From Symbiodinium natans (taxonomy: Eukaryota > Sar > Dinophyceae > Suessiales > Symbiodiniaceae), in contig CAJNDS010002775.1 of the NCBI GenBank assembly GCA_905221605.1, positions 17,501-81,500 of the forward strand: a DNA stretch of 64,000 bases, written 5' to 3'. Each line of letters opens with the position of its first letter. Within the stretch, counting starts at the first letter, position 1. Below, piece by piece: positions 9,001 to 18,868 of the stretch. The position numbers and the translations under genes are program-made. A model generated the notes under the pieces. That model searched no databases. It saw only the letters and a list, made by a program, of their open reading frames with translations, and was not told where the DNA came from.

Positions 9001-10994
9001 AAATCCCGACCTCAAGAACAACTAACAGAAGCAGAGCTTCTTCATGGTGCAGGAGGTCTTCACCTCCACACCAGGGATGGCCTGGGCGGCCGCACGGGCG
9101 TGCTGCATGATGGTGTAGCCCACAGGCACGGGCGTCCCGTCCGCCTTCGGGGGACAGCGATGCGTCCGCTTCTTGGCGTGGCCACCCAGCTGGGAGAGCT
9201 CCGTGAGAGGAATGCCCAGCTCATCGATGAGCCAATGGATAGCCTCGGCGCTCTTGGAGGCCAGCATGCTCACACAGCCCAGGTCGGACGTACCGCCCTG
9301 GGCGCTGACGAAGGTGTCTCTCTCCAGCCAGCGGGCATCATCGCTCACGCCGCAGCTCTTCTGAACGCGGGTGCCGCAAGCGTTGATGCCACTGGTGGCC
9401 TTGGCCGAGTTGCCCCCAAGGTCCTTCTCCTTCTCGATCAGCGTCACCGTCGCCTTCGCCTTCACCGCTTCAATGGCCGCGCTGACGCCCGCGAGGCCAC
9501 CGCCCACGATGACCACGTGCGCCGCCTCGTGCTTCTCGTGGCGAGTCTCACGGTGGCTGGGGTCCTCGGCCCCCAGAGGCCTCATGCGGACCACGCGCGG
9601 GCCCAAACGGGAGTAGAGAAGGTAGTCCATCACCGGGTCCTTGAGCTCGGCGCCCCGGAAGTTGTCCAGGAGCATGCGGGAGTCCTTCACGGAGCCCACA
9701 GCCATGGATGCAGTGGCCAAGGCGTCTGCAAGCATGCAGGAGTTCGCAACCACGGAGGAGCTGGCGACTGACTCCTCAGAGATCGTCATGGGTGACCCCT
9801 TCTTGGCATCCAGGATGTGAGACATGCCAGCGCCAAGGTTCTGCAGATAGTCCCCGGAGGTGGCGATGGCCTGGCCATCCCGGAGCTCGATGTGGGCAAT
9901 GTGCTCCACCTCCCCACGCGCCTGAGGCACGTTTCCTTAGTTGTCCAGCACCTAGGGAAACTCAAGGTTAACCTTTTTGGATGATAAGGGGGATTCTACT
10001 ACCCCCAAAGAGGTTAAAGGTTTCCCTACTCTACTCTACTAAGTTTCCATCCAATGGGTAGGGCTCCAGGACTGCCGCTGTCCAGTTGCGTCCCGTCGGA
10101 TGCTGGCCCGTGACCTTGATGTCGCCACCCCAGTCCACGTAGCTTGCCGTGAAGCCCGCGTCCTCTTATGGTCGCCCGGCAACCCTCATTCTAATAAGGG
10201 CACGCTTGTTTTTGGGTTCAAATACTTTATAAGGGGATCCCTAGAAAAACCCCCCCCCAAAACAAAAGGGGTATAAAGGGCACCACTGGGCCAGCAAGGT
10301 CCTTGAGCTTCTGGGACATCTGGTCGATGGCCCATCCCTTAGCCAAGCCGCAGAGGTCCATCATCGCCTCAGCGTTCGTCTTCATGAGCCCCTCATCGGT
10401 GATCTTGAAGGAGGACCACTTGCTGCGGGCGATCAGGTCTGGGGAGGCCGGGCACTGGTTCTTCTTGTAGTGCTGTGTCAGGGGGAGGATGGCAGGGTCG
10501 AAGACGCCCCGCGTCATGCGGTTGATGGTGGAGACTATGTTGAGGACCTGCTTCATGGCTTCAGACGGCACATGGACCGTGTCGGCGGCAAGCTTGTTGA
10601 TGGCAGACACCTCACTGTCCTCTATGAAGTGGCTGAAGGTTTTTTCAACCTCAGTGGCCACGTCATCCAACGTCTTCTGCGCCGTGGCCTCAGGGGCCTC
10701 CACTCCCCCCGTGTTGATCACCGTGACCTTGTACGGCACAGCACACCACACGCCCTCCAGGACGAAGAGGCGGCCGTCGGCCTTCCATTCCGCGACAACC
10801 TTCTCATCATCTGGGGAGGGGCCCTTGGGCTTGGTCCAAGCACCTCCGACCACCTGGCTTGCCGAAGTTTCTCCGTCTGCCTTGGGTGCTGGCGCTGCTT
10901 GGGGGGCCGCAGCTGCTGCGGGCCCTGCGGTCCCCTCCTTCGGAGGGGACGGAGGAACTTCATGGCTCTTCGAGGTGGAGCCTCCGGATCCCAT
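3007..10994 (-). CDS. NADH-dependent fumarate reductase, ApbE-FRD-cytochrome b5 reductase fusion (21 exons)
   Basis: Catalyses NADH-linked reduction of fumarate to succinate in the kinetoplastid-type three-domain enzyme. Exons: 10994-10296, 10162-10048, 9935-9041, 8859-8622, 8296-8231, 7725-7652, 7214-7085, 6943-6870, 6770-6601, 6495-6425, 6241-6157, 5954-5873, 5739-5631, 5458-5342, 5183-5098, 4803-4708, 4549-4438, 4137-4075, 3725-3671, 3480-3437, 3105-3007. These sum to 3480 nt, stay in frame and end in TAG: 1159 residues, close to the kinetoplastid enzyme. Residues about 50-365 are ApbE-like (GVFDPAILPL, YVDWGGDIKV, ATSGDY). About 410-899 is the flavoprotein (FAD loop GGGLAG near 416, QLHPTA near 660, [30 protein letters not shown]). 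About 900-1159 is a b5-reductase-like FAD/NADH module (FYSPIS, LCGGTGLAPAVQ, GWTQGIGFVDEGI, VMCGPPIFEKI). MGSGGSTSK at the start fits an N-myristoylation site (inference). The C-terminus, RFRV, is not a peroxisomal signal. No cytochrome b5 haem domain is seen. Introns: 12 GC-AG, 6 GA-AG, 2 GT-AG. Confidence 0.93.
3726..4074 (-). mobile_element. fumarate reductase intron 18: duplicated family-C-like hairpins plus telomere-like array
   Basis: A GT-AG intron of 349 bp with GTG at both edges. It contains two copies of a TAGCCCAGTARGCATA edge (near 3730 and 3866), long G runs, and a CCCTAAA array at about 3963-4029. Confidence 0.6.
4550..4707 (-). mobile_element. introner family A forming fumarate reductase intron 16
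   Basis: A 158-bp GC-AG intron. Read 5'-3' on the minus strand, GTTGTTTAGTAGGGAATG near the donor is an inverted repeat of CATCCCCTGCTAAGCAAC near the acceptor. GCAA is repeated at donor and at next-exon start. Splicing restores the NADH-site sequence GLAPAVQVVRAF. Confidence 0.85.
4804..5097 (-). mobile_element. introner family A with nested copy and telomere-like array (fumarate reductase intron 15)
   Basis: A 294-bp GC-AG intron with GCTG at donor and next-exon start. A complete second palindromic copy lies inside at about 4904-4993 (GTGAGTAGGGAATGGGGG ... CCTGTTCCCTGCTCAC), and a TTTAGGG array fills about 4819-4902. This is a nested, composite intron. Confidence 0.8.
5459..5630 (-). mobile_element. 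introner family A forming fumarate reductase intron 13
   Basis: A 172-bp GC-AG intron. Its 5' part reads GGGTTAGCAGGGGGAATGAGG on the minus strand, which pairs with a degenerate CTCATTTCCCCCATTG near the 3' end. Internal motif CCCTTTAAGGG occurs twice. Confidence 0.75.
6242..6424 (-). mobile_element. introner family A forming fumarate reductase intron 10
   Basis: A 183-bp GC-AG intron starting GCTTGCTGTTGGTTAGTAG and ending CTGCTAAGCAACCGTAAG on the minus strand, an inverted repeat that reaches both splice sites. It has repeated internal GGGCCCCTATATAT-type blocks. Confidence 0.85.
6496..6600 (-). mobile_element. introner family B forming fumarate reductase intron 9
   Basis: A 105-bp GC-AG intron with a 6-bp direct repeat, GCATCC, at the donor and at the next exon start. 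Inner arms are AGTAGAGTAGGTAACCTTT and AAGGTTAACCTTGAGTT (minus strand). The same element forms intron 2 of this gene. Confidence 0.88.
6771..6869 (-). mobile_element. introner family A, short copy, forming fumarate reductase intron 8
   Basis: A 99-bp GC-AG intron. The start GCTTGCTGTTCGTTAGTAGG and end TTCAGCAACAGTAAG match the terminal arms of the intron at 6242-6424. Confidence 0.85.
9936..10047 (-). mobile_element. introner family B forming fumarate reductase intron 2
   Basis: A 112-bp GA-AG intron. GAAAC is directly repeated at donor and next-exon start. The arms TTAGTAGAGTAGAGTAGGG and AAAAGGTTAACCTTGAGTT match the element at 6496-6600. Confidence 0.88.
10163..10295 (-). mobile_element. 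introner family C forming fumarate reductase intron 1
   Basis: A 133-bp GC-AG intron starting GCTGGCCCAGTGGTGCCC. The arms resemble the carrier-gene intron at 36362-36476 and free copies at 11231-11300, 13085-13207 and 38578-38668. Confidence 0.7.
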
Positions 10995-12137
10995 GGCACG
11001 GCGCTGCTACGCGTACCTTCTAGGCGGCTCAAGAGACTGAGGACCAGGTAGCGGCTGCGAAGCGAGCGGCTTCCCACGTACTCAGGGCTCCACACTTTAG
11101 GCGCGGTCCCGAAGATTTCTACTGCTGACCAGGAGGCAGGTGCACAAACAATCCCTGCGCTCTGGAAAGCCAGGCCCCCCTCCCCCAAGCATGGAGTAGC
11201 GGACACAACGCCCAAGCCAAAAGCTGACGGGTACGCTTTTAAAGTAAGGGAACCCTTGAAACCAAAAAAAGGCAAAAAGGTACCACTGGGCAGGCACAGA
11301 AAGTTCACCGTCACCCACTTGGAGGTTCAAGTGTAGTTCTAACCCCAAAATTAGAAGTCTACTCTGAAACCTACTTAGAGGACTCAGGGGGCTTGCGCGT
11401 GCAGTTAGAATTGGGGTGTCCAGGCACCCAGGGTCCCCACAGTTGATGATTCATAGGCTTGGACATGAAGGTGAAAGGAATGAACCCTAAAAGGCCCTGT
11501 CATTTTTCCCTTTTGGCCTTTTTGAGTGAATGAGTGAGCCGAATGAACAAGCGAGGAAAGTCGTGTGTTAAAGGGGCTCTTGATAAATATACTAAACTAG
11601 CCCCTTTACCACCTTTAATAATATACAACTAGTGAATGAAGGTGGTAAGAAGTGAACTTGTGAACGACGCACGCACCGCAGTGAACGACACGTTCGTAAA
11701 CTCACTCACGGGCCAGTAAAAGACTTATAATTCGGCCCGTCATGCAAATATTATTATTGGGCTAATTTTGAGGGCTTATTTCGATCGCTCCTTTAATACT
11801 AATATTATATGCGCGGTCGAAACACGCTCCCGAAATAGCATTTCGCTCTCAAGTTCGCGCATTTATTAATAGAATTCGTGCAGTCGTCATGTACCTATAT
11901 AGTATATGCTTAGCAGCTTTAAGGCCCAAGTATACTAAACCCTAAACCCTAAACCCTATACTATGTAGGTACATGGACCCTTACGCTTCCGGGGGTTGAG
12001 CAGCCGGAGTTCCCCAACACGCTCCCTTACTGTGATTTTTGCTCTGAAATCTCTGGCTTGCCGTAAGTCACGGTGAGACGCTCTTGCCTCTAGGTTTATG
12101 CGGTTTAGGGTTCAGGGTTCAGGGTTCAGGGCCCGCC
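10995..12137. other. intergenic region with clustered hairpins
   Basis: No gene is supported. The left part (to about 11340) includes a degenerate family-C element at 11231-11300. About 11520-11900 is AT-rich and packed with imperfect inverted repeats, such as AAAGGGGCT ... AGCCCCTTT, CCACCTTTAAT ... GAAGGTGG and CGGGCC ... CGGCCCG. A family-G element with a short telomere-like core is at 11889-11979. Confidence 0.6.
11889..11979. mobile_element. hairpin element family G with telomere-like core
   Basis: ATGTACCTATATAGTATA at the left is inverted as TATACTATGTAGGTACAT at the right, with three CCCTAAA units between the arms. A second family member is at 15424-15510. Confidence 0.75.
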
Positions 12138-14935
12138 TCATGATGCCGTGTCGGGCGCCTGGAGCTTAGCGGCTTCCACGCGATAGGTCGCAACTATCTT
12201 CTCGGCTGAGGCGTCAATGTCGGCGATCGTTGTGTGGCAGCTGAGGACAGAAATAAGCATGGTTTTCAAGCCTTTGTAGCCAGAGGTAGATGGGTAGCAG
12301 AAGCCGTCTTGCTGCAAGCAATGAACAACTCGTGCTGTTAACGTGTTGCGGAATTCATCATCGCCTTGTCCGAATTGGGCCGAGAAGCGATTCGAAACAA
12401 CCTCATTCAATATGCTGATACCTTCAACCTGACGCAGCTGATCAGCCATGCGACGTGCCAACGCGCAACAAGCATCCAGATGCTTCTCAATCCCTTGCTT
12501 GCCCAACGTCTTGATGGCAGCGTAGATAGGTACACCCCGGGCACGCCGGGAGGCACCGATACCAAAATTGATGGCGTTGCGATCGGGCTTTGCAATCGCA
12601 TCTGTGAGGTAAGCGCCCATGCTGTTTCCTCCCATCGCCTCAGCCAGTAGTGCTGCATCCCGAACGATCACGATCCCACTGTCGTATGGCATGTTGAACC
12701 ACTTGTGGCCGTCGGTATCCCAGGAGTCAGCCCTTTCGAGACCTTGAAGCATAGGTTTTTGCTGCTCACTGGCTGCCGACCAAAGGCCAATAGCACCTCT
12801 AGTCCACTTGGGATGTAGGCCTTCAAAGCGCCTTCCCTTCAACGCTCTACAGGCCCTAAGGACTACAGCCGCAATCAAGGTGGAAGGGTTTCGGGTTTAG
12901 GGTTTTAAACCCTAGGGTTGAAGGGCCCCACCAAACCGAAACGACCTCTGGGATGGCCCTTCAAACCCTCTGAAGAATCTTCCTAAAATGTAATCCTCTG
13001 AGACCCCAAAAGGGAAAATAGAAAATCTCCCAGAAGCCTACCTCGACCTGCACGATGGCTTGGTTCTTGGGGGGACCCGCCCTTCCTTATTGGTAGCCCC
13101 AGGAACCTTATTCTTAATAAGGGCACCTTTTCTTTTTTTTTTGGGTTGGTTGCGTGATAAGGGAACCCATTAAACAAAAGGGCAAAGGATACCACTGACT
13201 GGGCTACCAAACCTTTGGCGGCTCAACGCCCAACAGCCGGGGAGGCACCGTCAATGTGCAGCCAGGCATTCGGATGCTTGCCCACGGCATCAGCCAAAGC
13301 CTCGAATGGGTCGAAAGCACCCGAGTCGATGCCTCGGGGATACGACGGCTTCTAGAAATCCGAAGCAGGTTTGCGCCTCTTTTTTTCGAAAAGGCAGTGC
13401 TGCTAACTTGGGGCTTATGGAGGGGTCCATGAACTCTGGTATGGAGGATTTCAGTATCCCTCCCATCCATCTTACGTGCCATATCAGTATCCCCGGCACC
13501 CCTTTGAATCAAACATTGTCATGCTTGATATCTCTTGGCCCGCATTCCTGACCCTTAGGAATCTCTGGCGGAACATAAAGAAGTTCTTCCGAAGCATACC
13601 GAGAGGCAGCCAGCCTGCGCACAAACTAGTGTCGGCCCGTCGCACTCCGCAAGAACTTCAGCGATGCTCTCGGGGATGATGCGTAAGTTGCCGTCGGTTG
13701 GGAGCTTCTTGACATTCTGCTCGCCCATCCCGATCATCCACAGCGCTCGCTTGATGGCAGAATGAATCTGATCACTCACCACTACATGAATGCGCGGCGC
13801 GTCGTACAGCCCCTGCTTGGCAACGTCCCAACCTGTGCGCTTCAGAAGCGCGTTCCGCGCAGTGATCATGGCGGTGTAGATCGCTTCCTGCGCACCTGAT
13901 GTGAAGCCCACGCCAGCCGCTTTGGGCAAACCCAGTAATTCCAGCAACCAGTCAGCCGCCGTCTCCTCAATCACAGCAGCCGCGGGGCTTGAAACGTAGT
14001 AAGGTGCATTCTGATCCCAGGCGCTTACCATCCAATCTGCAGCCAGGGCCTCTACTCCCCTTAGAACCTCAACAAAATAATAGCTTTCATACCCTCTTGG
14101 GTTTTATATAAACAAAACTATACAAAAGAACCCTAAACCCTAAACCCTAAACCCTAAACCCTAAACCCTAAACCCTAAACCCTAAAAAGAATTCCCAAGG
14201 GGGGATAGAGGGGCAACCGGAAAGCTGCCACCGATGGCGTAGCCGAAGTAGCGAGGCCCGCCAGAAGCTACCAAGCCCTGCTCGGCAGTCTGGCACAGCT
14301 CCTCAATCACCCTCCTGGCTTAGGGCTTAGGGCTTAGGGTTTAGAGGTTTAGAGGTTCTTAGTAGGGAATGAAGGCCCAACTCCTCAATCACCCTCCTGG
14401 CTTAGGGTTTAGGGTTTAAGAGGTTCTGAGTAGGGAATGAGGGAATGAGGGCCCCTACAGAATCCCCTAAAAGGTAACTCTCCTGGCTTAGGGCTTAGGG
14501 TTTAGGGTTTTGGGGTTTAGAGGTTTAGAGGTTCTTAGTAGGGAATGAGGGCCCCTACACAATCCCTTAAAGGGTATATATAGGGCCCTCATTCCCTCTT
14601 AGTTAATAAGAACCAGGGGGCCTCCTCCTCAATCACCCTCCTGGCTTAGGGGGCTTAGGGTTTAGGGTTTAGAGGTTTAGAGGTTCTTAGTAGGGAATGA
14701 AGGGATACAGGGCCCATTCTCTCAGTCCCTAATAAGAACCAGGGGGCCTCCTCAATCACCCTCCTGTTCATTTGGGACTTGGGAAGACGTCGGAGGGTGG
14801 GCTTTGCGGGGTGGCACTTTGCAGAGTAAGTTGGAAGCTCAGGTATGCTCTCTCTTGCCTTTAAAGCCTGACCCGAAATGGACATAAACACAAAGTAAAT
14901 AAATACATATAAATAAATACAAATAAATAAACATA

Positions 14936-14984
<49 letters not shown>

Positions 14985-15805
14985 GTATATATATATATAA
15001 TACATACATACATACACATTGTATACATATACAACATGTTGCAAACAGTCTACTCTGAGTCCACCCTGCTACATCCTGGCGTCGGAGGGGGCTTCCGGCA
15101 GCGGACCGCCGAGGCTCAGGCGCAGCTCCTCGCTGCCGACCTGCTTGTCAACTGGCCGGTCCGGCAGTGATTCCTTGACAGGTTCGCAGCTTCCTCTTTA
15201 GGGAACCCTAAACCCTAAACGCTAAACCCTAAACCCTAAACCCAAAAAGCCCTAAACCCTAAACCCTAAACCCTAAGTTTAAGGCGCATTTTTGGGGTTT
15301 AGGGGTTTTAGGGCTGCTTTAGGGCTGCGAGGTCTTTTCGGGGCGCTTTTTCGAGGCGACAAGGAAGACAACGGATGATGTTCAGGTACCAGTGGAAGGT
15401 TGCTCTTTTGACCTACTCCTACGGGTCCATGTACCTGTATGGTATATGATTATTTACCCATGTAGTAGCTATGCAGCCCAGGTATGTACCAATATAAAGG
15501 TACATGGACCATTAGAGCTGGTGTAGCAACCTTCAGCCATACGCCCTAGACCCTCTAAACCCTTCTTTGAAGCCCAGTCTGGCTAAACGACCCCTAAGCT
15601 CTAAGACCAACTAGAAGAATGAAACGCCTAAGGTGCCAATTAAGCTCCAAGAAGATTCCAAGTACTCGACGGCATGGCCCACGGCCGAAGTCAGCAGCTC
15701 TCGATATTGGAAAAAGTCGTGGCTCATTGCGGGCTGCCTACCAGTTCCTGCAGATTCGTCTATCAGAAGCAGAGAAGCACAGGGGTTCACCTCTTCTAAA
15801 CTCAT
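12138..15805 (-). CDS. group II pyridoxal-5'-phosphate-dependent decarboxylase (6 exons)
   Basis: Decarboxylates an amino acid; the substrate cannot be read from sequence. Exons 15805-15659, 15173-15076, 14314-14215, 14049-13611, 13332-13249 and 12796-12138 total 1527 nt, in frame, ending TGA: 508 residues, the usual length for this family. The order of motifs is YLESLPDRPVD, LGGPLPEAPSDARRVIEEL, GPRYFGYAIGGSFPVALAAD, SAWDQNAPYYVSSPAAA, GFTSGAQEA, GAFDPF, WLHIDGAIGLW (PLP-binding Asp289) and DGHKWFN (Schiff-base Lys321). Introns are GA-AG, GA-AG, GC-AG, GC-AG and GT-AG, and GAATC, GCCC and GTGC are repeated at three donor/next-exon pairs. The ATG at 15805 is the first possible start; an in-frame ATG at 15727 (MSHDFFQY) also fits. 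Intron 2 carries a tandem introner stack. The family call is firm; aromatic amino acid, glutamate or diaminobutyrate specificity is open. Confidence 0.92.
13085..13207. mobile_element. hairpin element family C inside decarboxylase intron 5
   Basis: It runs from TGGTAGCCCCAGGAACCTT to GATACCACTGACTGGGCTACC, with inner TAATAAGGGCACC and GATAAGGGAACCC blocks as in the other family-C copies. It lies within the intron at 13248-12797. Confidence 0.65.
14050..14214 (-). mobile_element. introner family E with telomere-like core, forming decarboxylase intron 3
   Basis: A 165-bp GC-AG intron with GCCC at donor and next-exon start. Arms: CCTCTATCCCCCCTTGGGAA near the donor and CTAAGGGGAGTAGAG near the acceptor. 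Seven to eight CCCTAAA units sit inside it (14132-14187). Confidence 0.85.
14315..14768 (-). repeat. tandem stack of introner A units with duplicated exon edge (decarboxylase intron 2)
   Basis: The first 16 nt of exon 3, GAGGGTGATTGAGGAG, recur upstream inside the intron: plus-strand positions about 14381-14399, 14625-14643 and 14748-14766, besides the real exon edge at 14299-14317, and a partial copy near 14478. Between copies lie family-A elements with TTCTTAGTAGGGAATGAGG arms and short CCCTAAA runs ending in AAGCCAG. Several copies therefore carry their own CAG|G acceptor. Confidence 0.85.
14938..14998. repeat. AT dinucleotide microsatellite
   Basis: Nearly pure (AT)n followed by CATA-type repeats to about 15016, inside decarboxylase intron 2. 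The protein-like ORF through it is low-complexity. Confidence 0.95.
15424..15510. mobile_element. hairpin element family G
   Basis: GGTCCATGTACCTGTATGGT on the left is inverted as AATATAAAGGTACATGGACC on the right. It is the second copy of the element at 11889-11979, and lies in decarboxylase intron 1 (15658-15174). Confidence 0.75.
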
Positions 15806-16811
15806 GGATCTCCTAAGCTTGAAGATGGTGATCCTGCAAGCTCTACAACTGTTGGGGCGCAGTGTGGTTTATCAGGGCAGAGCCCTTGATCTAAGGCTGA
15901 TAGTTGGGATTTGAGTTCTGACGCGAGGACATCTTGCTGCAGAGAATGTGCAACGCAAGACCATTCACCCGGAATGGGCACAGGACTATGGAGGTTTTAA
16001 TTACAACGTAACCATGGCCGTCAAGAGTGTGCATGCCGTGTCCTGTGCAAGCAGCGGAAGAATTTAGCATGTTCATTTGTCAACGCTTTCCCCTTCGAAA
16101 GCTGGTGTCAACTTCACACAATATCTGTATACGTTAACATGGTTTTGAACTTTCTGGTGCAGTAAGAAAGTAAACTTGAGGTAACCCCGATGCATGCTCT
16201 CTGGTTCATACAAGCATTCTTACGCAGTTCGACGGCAACGGGACCTTTTTCCATACGCCGCTGCCTCCTACAGCGAGTGCTCAAAGAAGCGAAGCCACGG
16301 CGGCCATGGCTTTGAGTGAGGTGGCCTGCCATTGGCTCCGTATGCTCCGTTCCGTGTTTGAGGCTGCAGCGCGCCGCGGCCTTGCAGCGGGCAAGGAGGG
16401 ATGGCCCCGAGCTTTGTCGTCGGAAAGGCCGGACAGCTAAGTACAGAGCCACCGGAGTGATGGCAGCATGGACATGGCTTGAGATCGCAAGGGGGATGCA
16501 AGGGGAGCATGCAGGGCATGGGTCTGACTGCGCTGAGACCCAGCCATCAATCGAGGTCCGTGCGCGAGCGGCGTGTCTGTATGAGGTACTCGAGGTACTG
16601 GGCATGGGTCTATTCGGCTTCGTGGCGCGCGCCGCTCGCGGAGACTCGCGTACCTCCCGTCCTCACGGAGGCCCTCGCAAGGTGAAGCCTCACCGGCTTC
16701 GACAGGCTTCCGGATAGCAGGGGCACAGAGCAGGTACCCAGAACACACACTTCGGATGCCGCACCTCCATCACAACGCTCAAGGGAACACTCCAAATCCT
16801 CCGGAAGCTCG

Positions 16812-17291
16812 GTGTCTTTGGCTTCCTTGGCTTTGCTTCAAGAACCTGGCCATCGTCTGCCACGAAACGCCCAACCCGGGAGCTTCTCACCTGGCGCCGG
16901 GTGCAAGAGGCACCCGGGGCACACAAAGTCACATGAAGCGGCAGATGCCGGTGCACGCGATCTCGTTGCTTGGATCCGGAAAGAGAGGAAAGCACGGCAA
17001 TGGGCTCAAAGAACTCGAGCACCTACTAATTGTGAAGGAGAATCGAAGCGCTTTTGCCCAGGATGCTCCCCACGTATCGAGGACATCAAGGAGCTGTCAT
17101 CTGACATCGCAGCATTGGCGATGATGGGGGAAGGCCTTCCTGCGAACCTGACTGAAGCGGATGACGTGACTGAAGACTTCCTTCGAGGACGGGCGCACCT
17201 CAGCCCAGCCCATCGAGGCCAGCAAGGTCTACTAAGCCGACTGCGAGATGCAGGTCTCATCGCAATCCGGCGCTTAGGCTTTAGGGTTTAG
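16812..17291 (+). CDS. weak candidate ORF, unrecognised
   Basis: I do not recognise this product. Only the second half (about 17060-17270) has protein-like composition, with an acidic-helical stretch that includes RIEDIKELSSDIAALAMMGE and then LTEADDVTEDFLRGRAHL. The frame ends in G-F-R-V from a TTTAGGG repeat, a pattern shared by many chance ORFs here. It would be a rare plus-strand gene in a window whose confident genes are all on the minus strand. It could be an exon, a pseudogene fragment or chance. Confidence 0.18.
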   Translation: MSLASLALLQEPGHRLPRNAQPGSFSPGAGCKRHPGHTKSHEAADAGARDLVAWIRKERKARQWAQRTRAPTNCEGESKRFCPGCSPRIEDIKELSSDIAALAMMGEGLPANLTEADDVTEDFLRGRAHLSPAHRGQQGLLSRLRDAGLIAIRRLGFRV

Positions 17292-18834
17292 GGTTTGGGG
17301 TCTAGGGTTTGGGTTCAGGGTTACAGAAACAAGGGCATCTGGAAATGAATGCTGGCTCCCACAAACCCCCTGTGCATCAGAAGCTCGGTCTTATTGCGTT
17401 GTAGCTCGGCCGTGAGCTTTTGCAGCCGCAATGGAAGCTCTCGGCTTCAGGCAGGCTGCTTGCAGAGTTCACAGGAGGTGCCGACACCTAATTATGAGCA
17501 AATCTTCGTTTCGCGCACTTTGAGCGGCCCCCATGGCTGGGCCGGATCCTCAGCGACTTTTTCGATAGAAAAATGCCCGCGGGGTAGGGTAGCAGGCATG
17601 CCGAACACCAAGCATGCCACCCACAGAGGTTGCCGAGCTTGGGAGTCTTGTGCTCAATGCATTCAGGGTGTAGGGCTTAGGGGTATGCTCTTTCGGGAGC
17701 ACGCATAAGCAGGCTGGCACTGGGCGAAAATCCCACCCAGCCCCTCACTCGAGCTGATGGCTTCAAGCCATGGCGCCCACAACGTCTTCTGTGCTTGGCT
17801 CCGCCACATTGAGGGCTCGACTGTCCACATGGCACGCGCAAGCCGCCACCTGTGGCGATTAAAGCCCAGCAGCTTGCCATGATTCGGCATGTCCACATCT
17901 GTGCTCTCCGCGCCCTCTGCATACGTTGAGTACCTGGCAGACTGCCCCAGGCTTCCCGCGCGGTGCGTGTAACCTCTGCCGAAACGCACGAGCAGGCCTC
18001 CGATCTGTCAGCCTGCACCAGCGCCTAGCCTTCAGGAGCGAAACACCGGCGCTGCTCGCCAGAGCCGCAAACGACACCAAGCCCCGACTGCCTTCCGACA
18101 AGGAAGCTGAGGGCGGACTCGGCTGCTGGTGGATGGCAAGGCGAAGAGTGGAGGGCCCCTGGGAAACAGAACCTTGCGGAATCGGAGCCGCACATCGCCA
18201 ACACCGAGCCACTGTGCGGGGGATCCTCAATGTCAAGTGCAGGGGCCTTGAAGGCGGCAGCGCCGGCGGTGCGTCAGGCTGCCTGGCAGGGCCTCCCCAG
18301 CCGCGGTCGAGGGCGGAGGCTGCCGGCGGGAGCATTTCACAACCAAGAGCCCGAACACGTGTCCTAAATGCCCAAGTGGGGGTTTACGATAAGCAGGGAC
18401 CCCTAAAAGGGACCCCTAAAAAGACCTCTACAGTGGACCCCAAATAGCAGGATCCCACTTGTAGTGAGGTTCAAAGGTCTCACTCCGGGGGCTGTGCGGC
18501 TCCGGCGTCGGGAGGCATTCGCGATGCTCAGGGAGATGCTGGAGCAAAAAGAGGCCCCTAGGGGCCTTGTCCAGCCCAGCAGGCTAGCCCGGCAGTTAAA
18601 GGTTGGGAGAGTGGTGACCCGGGGCCCTGTGCAGGCCACGTCGTGCGCTTCGGCGTCGATCTCGGCAGAGGTTGCGTGGCTTTGGCCCCTGGTTGCTTCA
18701 GGCCTACCCCTAAAGGCATCCCAACAGGAGTGGACGACACATGCGCGCCAGAGAGCCCATGAGCCAAATCCCGTGCGACTTGCGACCCGCTGTGATGGCA
18801 CCGGCGCCGCTTCTCGCCAGCCCCTCAGAAATTC

Positions 18835-18868
18835 ATTGCTTTACGTTGCTTTACGTTGCTTTACGCTG
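18835..18868. repeat. 11-bp tandem repeat TTTACGTTGCT
   Basis: Three near-perfect consecutive copies of TTGCTTTACG. Confidence 0.8.

Noticed and set aside
8917-9771. 284-codon plus-strand ORF
   Set aside because: It is antisense to the FAD-domain exon of the fumarate reductase gene, which carries clear motifs on the minus strand.
10470-11051. Plus-strand ORFs of 183-193 codons
   Set aside because: Antisense shadow of the ApbE-like first exon.
14655-15044. 129-codon minus-strand ORF rich in I and Y
   Set aside because: It runs through an AT microsatellite and an intron; the decarboxylase frame skips it.
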